Program-made: the position numbers and the translations under genes | Notes under the pieces: generated by a model | Seen by the model: the letters and a program-made list of their open reading frames with translations, nothing else | Told to the model about the DNA's origin: nothing | Databases searched by the model: none | Shown: positions 36,391 to 47,355 of the stretch, piece by piece | Numbering within the stretch: position 1 is the first letter of the stretch | How the letters are laid out: every line of letters begins with the position of its first letter | Source: Streptomyces sp. DH5 | GTDB lineage: Bacteria > Actinomycetota > Actinomycetes > Streptomycetales > Streptomycetaceae | Reading direction: 5' to 3' | Length of the DNA: 64,000 nt | NCBI RefSeq assembly: GCF_020873915.1 | Contig: NZ_JAHWGP010000002.1 | Coordinates: 124,001-188,000, forward strand

Positions 36391-36422
36391 GGGCGGGGCC
36401 GACGAGATGTCCGGCCCCGCCC
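36391..36422. terminator. Terminator after GAPDH
   Basis: GGGCGGGGCCG (36391-36401) and CGGCCCCGCCC (36412-36422) form a perfect 11-base stem with a 10-base loop, 35 bases after the GAPDH stop. Confidence 0.75.
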
Positions 36423-36514
36423 GGTTCTGCCCGCCCGACCGGCGGTAAGGGCCAGATCGATAACGATCGCCCCGTCCGGCTTGCCCGGGCACCCGCAGTT
36501 CCTAGTCTTCGCAC

Positions 36515-37483
36515 ATGTCCCTCTTCAGCAGTCGCACCAGCAGACGCCCCCGCATCTCCTCGGCCCTCGACGACACCGAACTCGCGCGCGTCCTGGGGAA
36601 GCTGAGCAAGCGGGGCGGCAGCGGCAAGCCGGCCGACGTGGCGCTGGTCGCCTCCCTGCTGGCGGAGACCGGGGACGACTGGGACCGCCGTGGTCACCGG
36701 ATGGCCGTACTGGCGGAGGCGACGGCGGACACCGGGGTGGCGGCCGCCTGGCTGGGCAGGGAGCCGGACGACGCCGACGCCCTGATGTTCCACGCCAGGA
36801 CCGGACTGGCGCGCGGGCTGCGGGACGGGCGCCTGGAGGACGCCGGGGAGCTGGTCTCCCAGTGCCGCAGGGCCTCCGAACTGAGCCCGGACGATCCCCT
36901 GCCGTGGGTGGTCCTGCTCGGTGTGTCACGGGTCGAGCGGTACGGCCGCAACGACGTCAACGCCGTCTGGCGGGAGGCCACCGGACGCGACCGCTGGCAC
37001 CGTGAGGCGTATCTGCAGATGCTCGCGTACCTGTCGCCCGAGGAGGGCGGTTCCAGCGCGTCCGTGCTCGACTTCGTCGACGTGGTGCGCACCCGCATAC
37101 CGGCCAACGCGCCGTGCGCGGCGGTGGAGCTCACCGCGGCCGTCCGCCAGTACCAGGGGCTGCTGGCGCAGGGTGGGGTGCGCGCCATGACGGCCGGTCA
37201 GCTGTGGGAGGGCGGGCAGATCGCCGCCGCGCTGGAGCAGGCCGCCGCGCTGTGGGCGAAGCCGGGCTTCTTCCAGCACGCGGCGGCGCAGGCCGATCTG
37301 AACGTGCTGGCGTACGCGCTGTGCGCGGCGGGACGTGCCGCCGACGCGCATCCCGTCTTCCAGGCGTTGCAGGGGGTGGTCACGCCCTGGCCGTGGAACG
37401 GCGACGGACCCGCCGTCCAGCGGTTCGAGCAGTACCAGGACAAGGCGGAACGGGGACGGCAGGGCGGCGTCGGCGGAGCGTGA
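36515..37483 (+). CDS. Helical-repeat (TPR-like) protein of unknown function
   Basis: Encodes 322 residues, soluble, without signal peptide. After a basic leader (MSLFSSRTSRRPRISS) the sequence is almost all paired helices: 'ALMFHARTGLARGLRDGRLEDAGELVSQCRRASELSPDDPLPWVVLLGVSR' resembles a TPR unit, with a later 'AALEQAAALWAKPGFFQHAAAQADLNVLAYALCAAGRAADAHPVFQAL'. This suggests a protein-interaction scaffold. It occurs in other Streptomyces as far as I recall, but I know of no function. Confidence 0.75.
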   Translation: MSLFSSRTSRRPRISSALDDTELARVLGKLSKRGGSGKPADVALVASLLAETGDDWDRRGHRMAVLAEATADTGVAAAWLGREPDDADALMFHARTGLARGLRDGRLEDAGELVSQCRRASELSPDDPLPWVVLLGVSRVERYGRNDVNAVWREATGRDRWHREAYLQMLAYLSPEEGGSSASVLDFVDVVRTRIPANAPCAAVELTAAVRQYQGLLAQGGVRAMTAGQLWEGGQIAAALEQAAALWAKPGFFQHAAAQADLNVLAYALCAAGRAADAHPVFQALQGVVTPWPWNGDGPAVQRFEQYQDKAERGRQGGVGGA

Positions 37484-37507
37484 CCCCCGCCGGCCGCCGC
37501 TCCCCCG

Positions 37508-39370
37508 TCAGTTCCGCGCCAGGACGGCGGCGAGGACCTCCCGCAGCACGGCAGCCGGGTCCGGGACAGGTCCTTCGGAGCGCCAGGCGACGAAGCCGTC
37601 GGGACGGACCAGCACCGCGCCGTCTGCGGTGATCCCGTGCGCGCCGGCCCAGTCGGCGCCGTCCTGCGGAGTGAGTTCCGCGTCGGGTCCGTCGCCCACC
37701 CGGTACGCGTCGAGCGGCACGGACAGGTCCTGTGCGGCCTTCGCCGCCGCGGTGCGCCAGTCGCAGGCGCCGTTCGCGGAACTCAGCAGCACACACGACC
37801 GCTCGTACAGGTCGAGCGTGGAGATCCGGGTGCCGGAGCGGCCCAGCCACACGTGCGGGGCACGGCTGCCGGGCTCACCGGTCAGCATCACGCCGTCGGG
37901 GATGACCGGCGCCGCCGGGTCGGTGCCCAGGACCGCCCCGCGCGGATAGCGGTAGCAGAGCGCCACGTTGAGGATGCCGCCCCCCTTCATGCCGGGACCA
38001 CCGGGGCCACCGGGACCACCCGCTCCAGGACCACCGGGACCACCGGAACCACCCGCTCCAGGACCACCGGGACCACCGGAACCACCCGCTCCGGGACCAC
38101 CGGGACCACCGGGGCCGGGCGCTCCGGGACCACCGGGGCCGGGCGCTCCGGGACCACCGGGGCCGGGCGCTCCGGGACCACCGGGGCCGGGCGCTCCGAG
38201 GGCGGGGGCACCGGGGGCGGGCGTGTACCCGGGGTGGCTGTGCTCGCTCGAACGGGAGGAGGCACGGGCGCTGGTCGCCTCCGCGACGGGCCGGCGTTCG
38301 GCGTCGTAGGACTCCAGCAGGCCGGGCTCGGCCCAGCCGCCGAGCACGGCGGCCAGCTTCCAGGCGAGGTTGTGGGCGTCCTGGATGCCGGTGTTGGAGC
38401 CGAACGCGCCGGTGGGGGACATCTCGTGGGCGGAGTCGCCCGCCAGGAACACGCGGCCGTCCGCGTACCGTTCGGCGACCCGCTCGGCGGCGTGCCAGGC
38501 GGCCCGGCCGGTGATCTCCACGTCGAGGTCCGGCACGCCGACGGCCTTCCGGATGTGGGCGGCACACCGCTCGTCGGTGAACTCCTCGATGGTCTCACCG
38601 TGTTCGGGGTGCCAGGGGGCGTGGAACACCCAGTGCTCCCGGTTGTCGACCGGCAGCAGGGCTCCGTCGGCCTCCGGGTTGGTCAGGTAGCAGACGATGA
38701 AGCGCCGGTCCCCGACGACGCCGGCCAGGCCACGGGAGGTGAACGTGAGGCTCACGTTGTGGAACAGGTCGCCCGGGCCGTTCTGCCCGATGCCCAGCGC
38801 CTCACGGACGGGGCTGCGCGGGCCGTCCGCGGCGACGAGGTAGTCCGCCCGGATCCTGGTGTGCTCACCGGTCTCCCGGCTCTTGACCAGTGCCGTCACA
38901 CCCTCGGCGTCCTGGTCGAAGGACATCATCTCCGTCCCGAAGCGCAGGTCCCCGCCGAGTTCGCAAGCCCCCTCGAGAAGCACCGGTTCCAGGTCGTTCT
39001 GGCTGCACAGGCACCACCCGCTGGGGCTGAAGCGGGCGAGCCCGCCGCCGGGGTCGATCTCCTGGAGCAGCCACTCGCCCTCGTCGCCCGCCAGGCTCGG
39101 GGTCTGCCAGATGCCGTGGTTGTCCGCCAGGGCCGACGCGGCCCGGCCGATGCGCTGCTCGAGCCCCGCCGTCCGGAACAGCTCCATGGTGCGCACGTTG
39201 TTCCCCCGCCCGCGCGGGTGGATCGAGGTGCCCGCGTGACGTTCGACGAGTGTGTGCGGCACGCCCAGGCGCCCCAGGAACACGGACATGGACAGGCCCA
39301 CCAGGGAGCCGCCGACGATGAGCACCGGCGTGCGGTGATCCGCCCCGCCAGCCGTATCCGATCGATTCAT
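37508..39370 (-). CDS. whiEVIII: Spore-pigment FAD-dependent polyketide hydroxylase (WhiE-VIII type)
   Basis: Encodes 620 residues, longer than the usual 490-550. FAD fold 'PVLIVGGSLVGLSMSVFLGRLGV', DG motif 'YLVAADGPRSPVREAL' and 'GRVFLAGDSAHEMSPTGAFGSNTGIQDAHNLAWKL' mark a class A aromatic hydroxylase. A thioredoxin-like C-terminal domain ends 'DGFVAWRSEGPVPDPAAVLREVL'. Between them, residues 392-462 form a collagen-like Gly-Pro linker (separate entry). GGAGG lies 7 bases before the ATG. As in other whiE loci it is divergent from the main cluster, and there it is expressed late in sporulation. It would oxidise the aromatic pigment precursor. Confidence 0.92.
   Translation of the reverse strand: MNRSDTAGGADHRTPVLIVGGSLVGLSMSVFLGRLGVPHTLVERHAGTSIHPRGRGNNVRTMELFRTAGLEQRIGRAASALADNHGIWQTPSLAGDEGEWLLQEIDPGGGLARFSPSGWCLCSQNDLEPVLLEGACELGGDLRFGTEMMSFDQDAEGVTALVKSRETGEHTRIRADYLVAADGPRSPVREALGIGQNGPGDLFHNVSLTFTSRGLAGVVGDRRFIVCYLTNPEADGALLPVDNREHWVFHAPWHPEHGETIEEFTDERCAAHIRKAVGVPDLDVEITGRAAWHAAERVAERYADGRVFLAGDSAHEMSPTGAFGSNTGIQDAHNLAWKLAAVLGGWAEPGLLESYDAERRPVAEATSARASSRSSEHSHPGYTPAPGAPALGAPGPGGPGAPGPGGPGAPGPGGPGAPGPGGPGGPGAGGSGGPGGPGAGGSGGPGGPGAGGPGGPGGPGMKGGGILNVALCYRYPRGAVLGTDPAAPVIPDGVMLTGEPGSRAPHVWLGRSGTRISTLDLYERSCVLLSSANGACDWRTAAAKAAQDLSVPLDAYRVGDGPDAELTPQDGADWAGAHGITADGAVLVRPDGFVAWRSEGPVPDPAAVLREVLAAVLARN
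37988..38215. repeat. Collagen-like Gly-Pro coding repeat with 24-bp tandem units
   Basis: Four head-to-tail copies of a 24-base unit (GGGACCACCGGGGCCGGGCG + CTCC) occupy 38102-38125, 38126-38149, 38150-38173 and 38174-38197, identical as far as I can read. To their left a 33-base variant unit is repeated. On the coding strand they encode Gly-Pro-Gly-Gly-Pro-Gly-Ala-Pro type runs of about 70 residues within the pigment hydroxylase. Copy-number change by slippage would keep the reading frame. Confidence 0.9.
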
Positions 39371-39602
39371 TGAAACGCCTCCAGCGTCGCCCTCGACGGG
39401 CTGTGGAACAGGACGCACCTTTCATGCCCGGTGCGGGCCGGTCCGCGTCCCGGCGGCACCCGGATGACACGCGGTTCACCCGCCTGCCCCGTGTCGCTCG
39501 CGCGCACCGGAAAGTCGCGGCAACGATCGACTCATGGCGACCCCGGGCCTTCCGCCACGGCGGTCGTTCCTGACCTTCCGACCATGAGGAGAGGTGCGCC
39601 GG

Positions 39603-40727
39603 ATGACCAAGTCGGCACGCATTGCGCAGTCGGCGTTCGACGGCTCGAGGCTGCGGGTGATCCTGCTCCTCGATTTGTACGAGGGGGCCCAGGAGCAGTT
39701 CCTCGACGCGTACGAGCACATGCGCAACAAGGTCGCGTCCGTTCCCGGCCACATCAGCGACCAACTGTGCCAGTCGATCGAGAACCCCTCGCAGTGGCTC
39801 ATCACCAGCGAGTGGGAGAGCGCCCTGCCGTTCCTCGCGTGGGTGAACAGCGAGGAGCACATCTCGATCGTCCGGCCGATGCACAGCTGTGTCCGGGACA
39901 CCCGGTCGATGCGCTACAGCGTCCTGCGCGAGACCCACCCGGAACGGCCGGCCGCGTCCGGGGACGCGGGGACCGGCCTGCAGTCGGAGGCCCGCGTGGG
40001 CGTCGGACTGACCCGCCACGCCCTCACCTTCACCGTCAAGCCGGGCACCGAGTCCAAGGTCGTGGACATCCTGGCCAACTACGAGGCGCCCGAGACCCGC
40101 ATCAACGGCACCACGCGACTGCACCGCACCTCCCTCTTCATGCACGGCAACCGCGTCGTGCGGGCCGTGGAGGTGGAGGGCGACCTCCTGGCCACTTTGT
40201 GCCACGTGGCCGGCCAGCCCCAGGTGCAGGCCGTGGAAGAGGCCATCGACCCCTACCTGGAGCAGGACCGGGACCTGAGCGACGCCGACTCGGCCCGGGT
40301 CTTCTTCACCCGCGCGGCGCTCCCCGCCATGCAGCACGTGGCGGCCGGCCTCCCGCAACCCGACCACCTGCGACGGCACATGCTGTACTACCCGGCCGTG
40401 GCGGGCCGGGGTCTGGAGCTGGCCCGGTTCCTCGCCCACCAGGACGAGGCCGCGGCGAGCGACCCGGACAGCCCGGTGTACGCGAGCACCGTCTTCCAGC
40501 GCGACGACATCGTGACCCGCATGATCGACATCACCGGTGAACTCGATCTCGACCCCCTCTCCGCCCTCGGCATCAAGGGCCCGGGCAAGGCCGCCGAGCT
40601 GGAGCGTCTCCTCGACGGCGCCGCGATCGGCGTCGAGGGCTCCCTGGACTCGGAGCGCACCCTGCACCGGCTCCTGGCGCACGCCGACATGATGCCCGTC
40701 ACCGACCGCGTCTCCGCGGATTCCTGA
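39603..40727 (+). CDS. whiEI: SchA/CurD-domain spore-pigment protein (WhiE-I type)
   Basis: Encodes 374 residues. An N-terminal antibiotic-biosynthesis-monooxygenase-like ferredoxin fold (about 15-105: 'LRVILLLDLYEGAQEQFLDAYEHMR', 'QWLITSEWESALPFLAW') is followed by a SchA/CurD-like domain (about 130-240: 'RHALTFTVKPGTESKVVDILANY', 'RTSLFMHGNRVVRAVEVEGD'). It heads the plus-strand pigment operon, as schA and curD head the homologous loci. Its reaction is unproven; oxygenase or cyclase-assist roles have been suggested from the fold. ATG at 39603 has GAGAGG about 8 bases upstream. Confidence 0.88.
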   Translation: MTKSARIAQSAFDGSRLRVILLLDLYEGAQEQFLDAYEHMRNKVASVPGHISDQLCQSIENPSQWLITSEWESALPFLAWVNSEEHISIVRPMHSCVRDTRSMRYSVLRETHPERPAASGDAGTGLQSEARVGVGLTRHALTFTVKPGTESKVVDILANYEAPETRINGTTRLHRTSLFMHGNRVVRAVEVEGDLLATLCHVAGQPQVQAVEEAIDPYLEQDRDLSDADSARVFFTRAALPAMQHVAAGLPQPDHLRRHMLYYPAVAGRGLELARFLAHQDEAAASDPDSPVYASTVFQRDDIVTRMIDITGELDLDPLSALGIKGPGKAAELERLLDGAAIGVEGSLDSERTLHRLLAHADMMPVTDRVSADS

Positions 40728-40796
40728 AGGTCGACCGCGGTGACGTCCGTCCCTGCCCGCCCGGACGTCACCGGCACACCTGGAGGTAACACCCCT

Positions 40797-41264
40797 ATGT
40801 CCAAGCAGCATCCACGGATCGTGGACCTGAGCGAGACGGAACCCAACCGACGGCGCGGAGGTGACCTCAGGACCCTGCTCACCCCCGCCACCGTGGGTTC
40901 CACCAGCGGCTTCATGGGTCTGGCGATCATCAAGCCCGGCGAGCGCATCGGCGAGCACTACCACCCGTACTCCGAGGAGTTCGTGTACGTGGTCGACGGC
41001 GCGCTCGAAGTGGACCTGGACGGCGAACCGTTCGCGCTCCGCGCCGAGCAGGGACTGATGATCCCGATCGACATGCGGCACCGCTTCCGCAACGTCGGTG
41101 ACGAGGAGGCCCGCATGGTGTTCCACCTGGGCCCGCTCGCCCCGCACCCGAGTCTCGGTCACGTCGACACCGAGGAGACCGAAAGCGCCGTCGCCGGGCC
41201 GCAGTTGAAGGTCGGCGGGCCCGAGCACGGTCGGTCGGCCGAGCCGAGCGAGGCCATAAAATGA
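40797..41264 (+). CDS. whiEII: Cupin-domain spore-pigment protein (WhiE-II type)
   Basis: Encodes 155 residues, one cupin barrel. Metal-ligand motif 1 is '[25 protein letters not shown]' (HxH...E) and motif 2 '[27 protein letters not shown]'. Cupins in type II polyketide loci act in cyclisation or oxidation of the nascent polyketide; here the step is unknown. GGAGG is well placed before the ATG, and the last codons overlap the ketosynthase start (ATGA). Confidence 0.88.
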   Translation: MSKQHPRIVDLSETEPNRRRGGDLRTLLTPATVGSTSGFMGLAIIKPGERIGEHYHPYSEEFVYVVDGALEVDLDGEPFALRAEQGLMIPIDMRHRFRNVGDEEARMVFHLGPLAPHPSLGHVDTEETESAVAGPQLKVGGPEHGRSAEPSEAIK

Positions 41265-42525
41265 CCCGGCGGGTGGCCGTCACCGGTATCGGTGTGGTCG
41301 CTCCCGGCGGCATCGGAGCGACGGCGTTCTGGGATCTTCTCGCGGCCGGCCGCACCGCGACCCGCGGCATCTCCCTGTTCGACCCCGCCGGTCTGCGTTC
41401 GCGCATCGCCGCCGAGTGCGACTTCGACCCCTTCGAGCACGGCCTGGACGCGGACCTCTGCCAGCACGCGGACCGCTACATCCAGTTCGCCGCGGTCGCC
41501 GCGGCCGAGGCGGTACGGGAATCGGGCCTCGACACGCGGTCCCTGGACCCGTGGCGCACGGCGGTCTCGCTGGGCAGCGCGGTCGGCGGCACCACCCGGC
41601 TGGAGAGCGACTACGTCCGGGTCAGCGGGCGCGGACAGCGGTGGGACGTGGACCACCGGCAGGCCGAGCCGAAGCTGCACCTGGCGTTCTCGCCGAGCAC
41701 CCTCGCCTCGGTCGTCGCCGAGCGGTTCGACGCCCGGGGCCCGGTACAGACCGTCTCCACGGGCTGCACCTCCGGTCTCGACGCGGTCGGCTACGCCTTC
41801 CACACCGTCAGCGAGGGCCGGGCCGACGTCTGCATCGCGGGGGCCTCGGACTCGCCGATCTCACCGATCACGATGGCCTGCTTCGACGCCATCAAGGCGA
41901 CGTCGCCGAACAACGACGACCCCGAGCACGCCTCCCGGCCCTTCGACGCACACCGCGACGGCTTCGTCATGGGCGAGGGCGCGGCGGTGCTCGTGCTGGA
42001 GGAGTACGAGCACGCGCGGGCCCGCGGCGCGGAGATCCTCTGCGAGATCAGCGGCTACGCCACCTACGGCAACGCCTACCACATGACCGGTCTGACCAGT
42101 GAGGGACTGGAGATGGCCCGGGCGATCGACACCACGCTCGACCAGGCCCGTATCGACCCCACGCTGATCGACTACGTCAACGCGCACGGCTCCGGCACCC
42201 GGCAGAACGACCGGCACGAGACGGCCGCGGTGAAGCTGTCGCTCGGCGAGCACGCCCGGCAGACGCCCATGAGCTCCATCAAGTCCATGGTGGGGCACTC
42301 ACTGGGCGCGATCGGGGCGATCGAGGTGGTCGCCTGCGTCCTCGCGCTGAAGCACCAGGTCGTGCCGCCGACGGCGAACTACGAGACCCCCGACCCGGAG
42401 TGCGACCTGGACTACGTGCCGCGCACCGCCCGCCCGCGGAAGCTGAACCATGTGCTCTCCGTGGGCAGCGGGTTCGGCGGTTTCCAGTCCGCGGTGCTGC
42501 TGTCCGGACCGGGTGGGAGGACACG

Positions 42526-42529
<4 letters not shown>
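41261..42529 (+). CDS. whiEIII: Type II polyketide ketosynthase alpha (spore pigment)
   Basis: Encodes 422 residues. The active-site Cys (about residue 169) is in '[13 protein letters not shown]', and the catalytic His residues are in '[12 protein letters not shown]' and '[14 protein letters not shown]'. It extends the ACP-bound poly-beta-ketone with malonyl units in a heterodimer with the chain-length factor encoded next. ATGA overlaps on both sides couple it to the cupin and CLF genes. Confidence 0.97.
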
Positions 42530-44543
<2,014 letters not shown>

Positions 44544-44587
44544 GCGCCGGTCCGGACAGGACGCGGAAGAACAGGGAAGGACCCCCC

Positions 44588-44923
44588 ATGCACCACGCCC
44601 TCATCGTCGCCCGGATGAAGCCCGGTTCGGCGGCGGACATCGCCGACGTGTTCGCCGACTCCGACCGGGGTGAGCTCCCCCACCTCGTCGGGGTCAGCCG
44701 GCGCAGCCTCTTCCAGTTCGGCGACGACGTGTACCTGCACCTCATCGAGGCCGAGCAGGACCCGGCGCCCGCCATCGCCAGGCTCGCCTCGCACCCCGAG
44801 TTCCGGGGCATCAGCGAGCGGCTCGAGGCGTACGTCAGCCCGTACGACCCCGCCACCTGGCGCGGTCCGAAGGACGCGATGGCGCAGTGCTTCTACCGCT
44901 GGGAGCGCGGCGCCGGCTCCTGA
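44588..44923 (+). CDS. whiEVII: TcmI-type polyketide cyclase (WhiE-VII type)
   Basis: Encodes 111 residues with a ferredoxin-like fold: 'HHALIVARMKPGSAADIADVFADSDRGELPHLVGVSRRSLFQFGDDVYLHLIEAE', 'WRGPKDAMAQCFYRWERG'. TcmI-family cyclases close later rings of aromatic polyketides. GGAAGGA precedes the ATG. It is the last gene of the plus-strand pigment operon and runs into a very strong terminator. Confidence 0.94.
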   Translation: MHHALIVARMKPGSAADIADVFADSDRGELPHLVGVSRRSLFQFGDDVYLHLIEAEQDPAPAIARLASHPEFRGISERLEAYVSPYDPATWRGPKDAMAQCFYRWERGAGS

Positions 44924-44938
44924 GCCGCGCGCCGGGAA

Positions 44939-44993
44939 GAACCCCGAGGCCGCCGGTTCCGCGTCAGTCGCGGAGCCGGCGGCCTCGGGGTTC
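44939..44993. terminator. Very strong bidirectional terminator closing the pigment operon
   Basis: The arms 44939-44963 and 44969-44993 pair over 25 positions (one G-T wobble) around a TCAGT loop. It separates the convergent cyclase and O-methyltransferase genes and lies 16 bases from one stop and 14 from the other. Confidence 0.9.
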
Positions 44994-45006
44994 CGGCGCC
45001 TTCGGA

Positions 45007-46035
45007 TCAGCCGGGGACGGTGCATTCGAAGGCGTGCAGGTAGGCGTTGACGGGACGGATCTCGCCGATGACCAGACCCGCGCCGGTCAGGCGGTCGACC
45101 ATGCTCTGCCGGGTGTGCTTGGCACCGCCGACGTTGAGGAGCAGCAGCAGGTCCATGGCGGTGGTGAACCGCATCGACGGGGTGTCGTCGACGAGGTTCT
45201 CGATGACCACGACCCGGGCTCCGGGCCGTGCCGCCGCCCGGACGTTGGCAAGGACACGGCGGGTGCTGTCGTCGTCCCACTCCAGCACGTTCTTGATGAC
45301 GTACACGTCCGCCTGCACGGGCACGTCCTCCCGGCAGTCACCGGCGACGACCTCGACCCGGCCGGCGAGCGCGCCGTCCCGGCGCAGCCGCGGGTCGGCG
45401 TTGTCGACGACGCCGGGCAGGTCGAGCAGGGTGCCGCGGAGATGGGAGTGCTTCTCCAGGAGGCCGGCGAGCACGTGCCCCTGGCCGCCCCCGATGTCCG
45501 CGACCGAGGAGGCGTCGTCCAGGTCGAGCAGCAGGGCCACGTCGTGGGCGGACTGTTCGCTGGACGTCGTCATCGCGCGGTTGAACACGTGGGCGGACTC
45601 GGGGGCGAAGTCGTTGAGGTAGGTGAAGAACTCCCGGTCGTACACGTCCTCGAAGACGCTGCGGCCGGAGCGCACCGCCTCGTCGAGCAGCGGCCAGACG
45701 TTCCACGTCCACGGCTCGGTGCACCACAGGGCGATGTAGCGCAGGCTGTGCGGGTCGTCCTCACGCAGCAGCCGGGACATCTCGGTGTGTTCGAAGGTGC
45801 CGTCGGGGTTCTCGGCGAACACGCCCTGGCAGGTCAGGGCGCGCAGCAGCCGTCGCAGGGTGTGCGGCTGGGTCTTCACCGCCGTCGCCAGGTCGTCGAC
45901 GGTCATGGAGCTGTCGTCCAGGGCGTCCGGCACGCCCAGACGGACGGCCGCGCGCACGGCGGCGGCACACGCCGCCCCGAATACGAGCTCCCTCAGCCGC
46001 ATGGGCGGCGGGGGAGCCGGATCGACGGTGGTCAT
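45007..46035 (-). CDS. O-methyltransferase (acetylserotonin/hydroxyneurosporene-type)
   Basis: About 342 residues. An N-terminal dimerisation winged helix ('RLGVPDALDDSSMTVDDLATAVKTQPHTLRRLLRAL') precedes the SAM domain with motif I 'VADIGGGQGHVLAGLLEKH' and 'LLDLPGVVDNADPRL'. Catalytic-region residues 'IKNVLEWDDDSTRRVLANVRAAARPG' follow. This family methylates phenolic oxygens of polyketides. It is convergent with the spore-pigment operon; not all whiE loci have it, so it may tailor this strain's pigment. ATG at 46035 is preferred (GAGG 8 bases upstream) over ATG at 46068. Confidence 0.9.
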   Translation of the reverse strand: MTTVDPAPPPPMRLRELVFGAACAAAVRAAVRLGVPDALDDSSMTVDDLATAVKTQPHTLRRLLRALTCQGVFAENPDGTFEHTEMSRLLREDDPHSLRYIALWCTEPWTWNVWPLLDEAVRSGRSVFEDVYDREFFTYLNDFAPESAHVFNRAMTTSSEQSAHDVALLLDLDDASSVADIGGGQGHVLAGLLEKHSHLRGTLLDLPGVVDNADPRLRRDGALAGRVEVVAGDCREDVPVQADVYVIKNVLEWDDDSTRRVLANVRAAARPGARVVVIENLVDDTPSMRFTTAMDLLLLLNVGGAKHTRQSMVDRLTGAGLVIGEIRPVNAYLHAFECTVPG

Positions 46036-46090
46036 CCGTTGCCTCGCTTCTGCTGTTGTGCTGTCCATGGGGGGTGGGGTGCGGAGCGGG

Positions 46091-47149
46091 TCAGCACATT
46101 CCGGCGGGTTCGGAGAGCGTGCAGGTGTTGCGGCTGAAGGTGTTGGTCTTGGCGGTGTCCCGGTTGGCCAGGTCGGCGGGGCCGTTGCCGGTCAGGAGGT
46201 TGTCGCGGATCTCGTTGCGCTCGCTGGGGGAGCCGGCGAGGCTCTTGAACAGCACGATGCCGCCGGACAGCGGGGAGGTGCCCTTGTTGTCCTCCACCCG
46301 GTTGAAGGCGACGAGGGTGTCCTCGACGCCGGTGAGGACGATGCCGGAGCCCTGGAGGAAGGGCAGGCGCGGTGTCTTCCCGCAGTGCTTGTTGTTGCCG
46401 TGGACGTGGTTGTGGGTGACGTTCAGGTCGCCGGCGCGGGGGGTGGTCTCGTCACCCACGACGAGCACGGCGGCGCAGTTGCCGGTGGCCTCGTTGTGGT
46501 CGACGCTCATGTTGCGCAGCCGCCGTACGGTGACGCCGACCCGGTTGCCCACGGTCCTGTTGTGCCGGACGACCGTCTTCCCGGCGTCCCTGGCGCCCTC
46601 CTCGGTGTCGACGGTGCCGGCGACGAACACTCCGGCGTCGCCGTTGTCCTGCGCGAGGTTGTGGCTGATGACACCGCGTACGGAGCGTTCCTGGGCGATG
46701 CCCCACCGGCCGTTCTCCTCCGCTCCCGCGAAGCGGACCCGCAGGTTCTCGGTCCGGGTGGCCCACAGCCCGTTCTCGGCGAACCCGCGCACCGTCAGGG
46801 ACCGCACACTGACGTCCTTCAGGGGCTTGTCGTCGGTGCCGGTCACGCAGATGCCGTTGCCGGCCCGGGCGCAGGCGCCCTCGGTCTTCGTCGCGGGCAT
46901 CAGGACGGTGTGGTTGGCGCCGTGGCCGCGCAGGGTGATGTCGGAGGTGGTGATGTCGACGCTTTGCCGGTAGGTGCCGGCCGCGAGCAGGACGGTGTCC
47001 CCCGGCGCGGCCGCGTCGACGGCCTTCTGGATCGACTGTCCGGGCTGGACACGGTGCACGGTCGGCTGATGGGCCGCCGGGGCGGCACCCAGCCCCGCGG
47101 CCGCGACGGCGGTGGTGCAGGCGAGATACGCGATGAGTCGTCTGTCCAT
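46091..47149 (-). CDS. Secreted right-handed beta-helix protein
   Basis: Encodes 352 residues. Signal peptide (MDRRLIAYLACTTAVAAAG...). The entry 'VQPGQSIQKAVDAAAPGDTVLLAAGTYRQSVDI' is the usual cap of parallel beta-helix (pectate-lyase/NosD-like) proteins, followed by about ten turns ('GVISHNLAQDNGDAGVFV', 'VVRHNRTVGNRVGV', 'MSVDHNEATGNCAAVLV', 'LNVTHNHVHGNN'). Cysteine pairs suggest disulfides. It probably binds or cleaves a polysaccharide at the cell surface; no catalytic residues can be assigned. It follows the O-methyltransferase with a reversed-operon spacing of about 55 bases, perhaps by chance. Confidence 0.85.
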   Translation of the reverse strand: MDRRLIAYLACTTAVAAAGLGAAPAAHQPTVHRVQPGQSIQKAVDAAAPGDTVLLAAGTYRQSVDITTSDITLRGHGANHTVLMPATKTEGACARAGNGICVTGTDDKPLKDVSVRSLTVRGFAENGLWATRTENLRVRFAGAEENGRWGIAQERSVRGVISHNLAQDNGDAGVFVAGTVDTEEGARDAGKTVVRHNRTVGNRVGVTVRRLRNMSVDHNEATGNCAAVLVVGDETTPRAGDLNVTHNHVHGNNKHCGKTPRLPFLQGSGIVLTGVEDTLVAFNRVEDNKGTSPLSGGIVLFKSLAGSPSERNEIRDNLLTGNGPADLANRDTAKTNTFSRNTCTLSEPAGMC

Positions 47150-47355
47150 GAAGCCGAAATTATGAGTGGATGATCACCCTCGCCACCGCTGATCACCCAG
47201 CCGGGCGCGGTGATCGCCGGGCCTGCTCGCCCGTTCGGCCGCGGTTGCCTCGCCCCGGTCCCCGCCGGGTTGTGTCGTGGGCACTGACACGCCCGCGAGC
47301 AGGGCATCGCCGGCCCGGGCGTCCAGCCACGCAGTGAGAGGGACGGAGTATGCCC

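Noticed and set aside
38102-38197. The 24-bp repeats as a CRISPR-like array
   Set aside because: The units are head to tail with no spacers, in frame within a coding gene, and encode Gly-Pro repeats.
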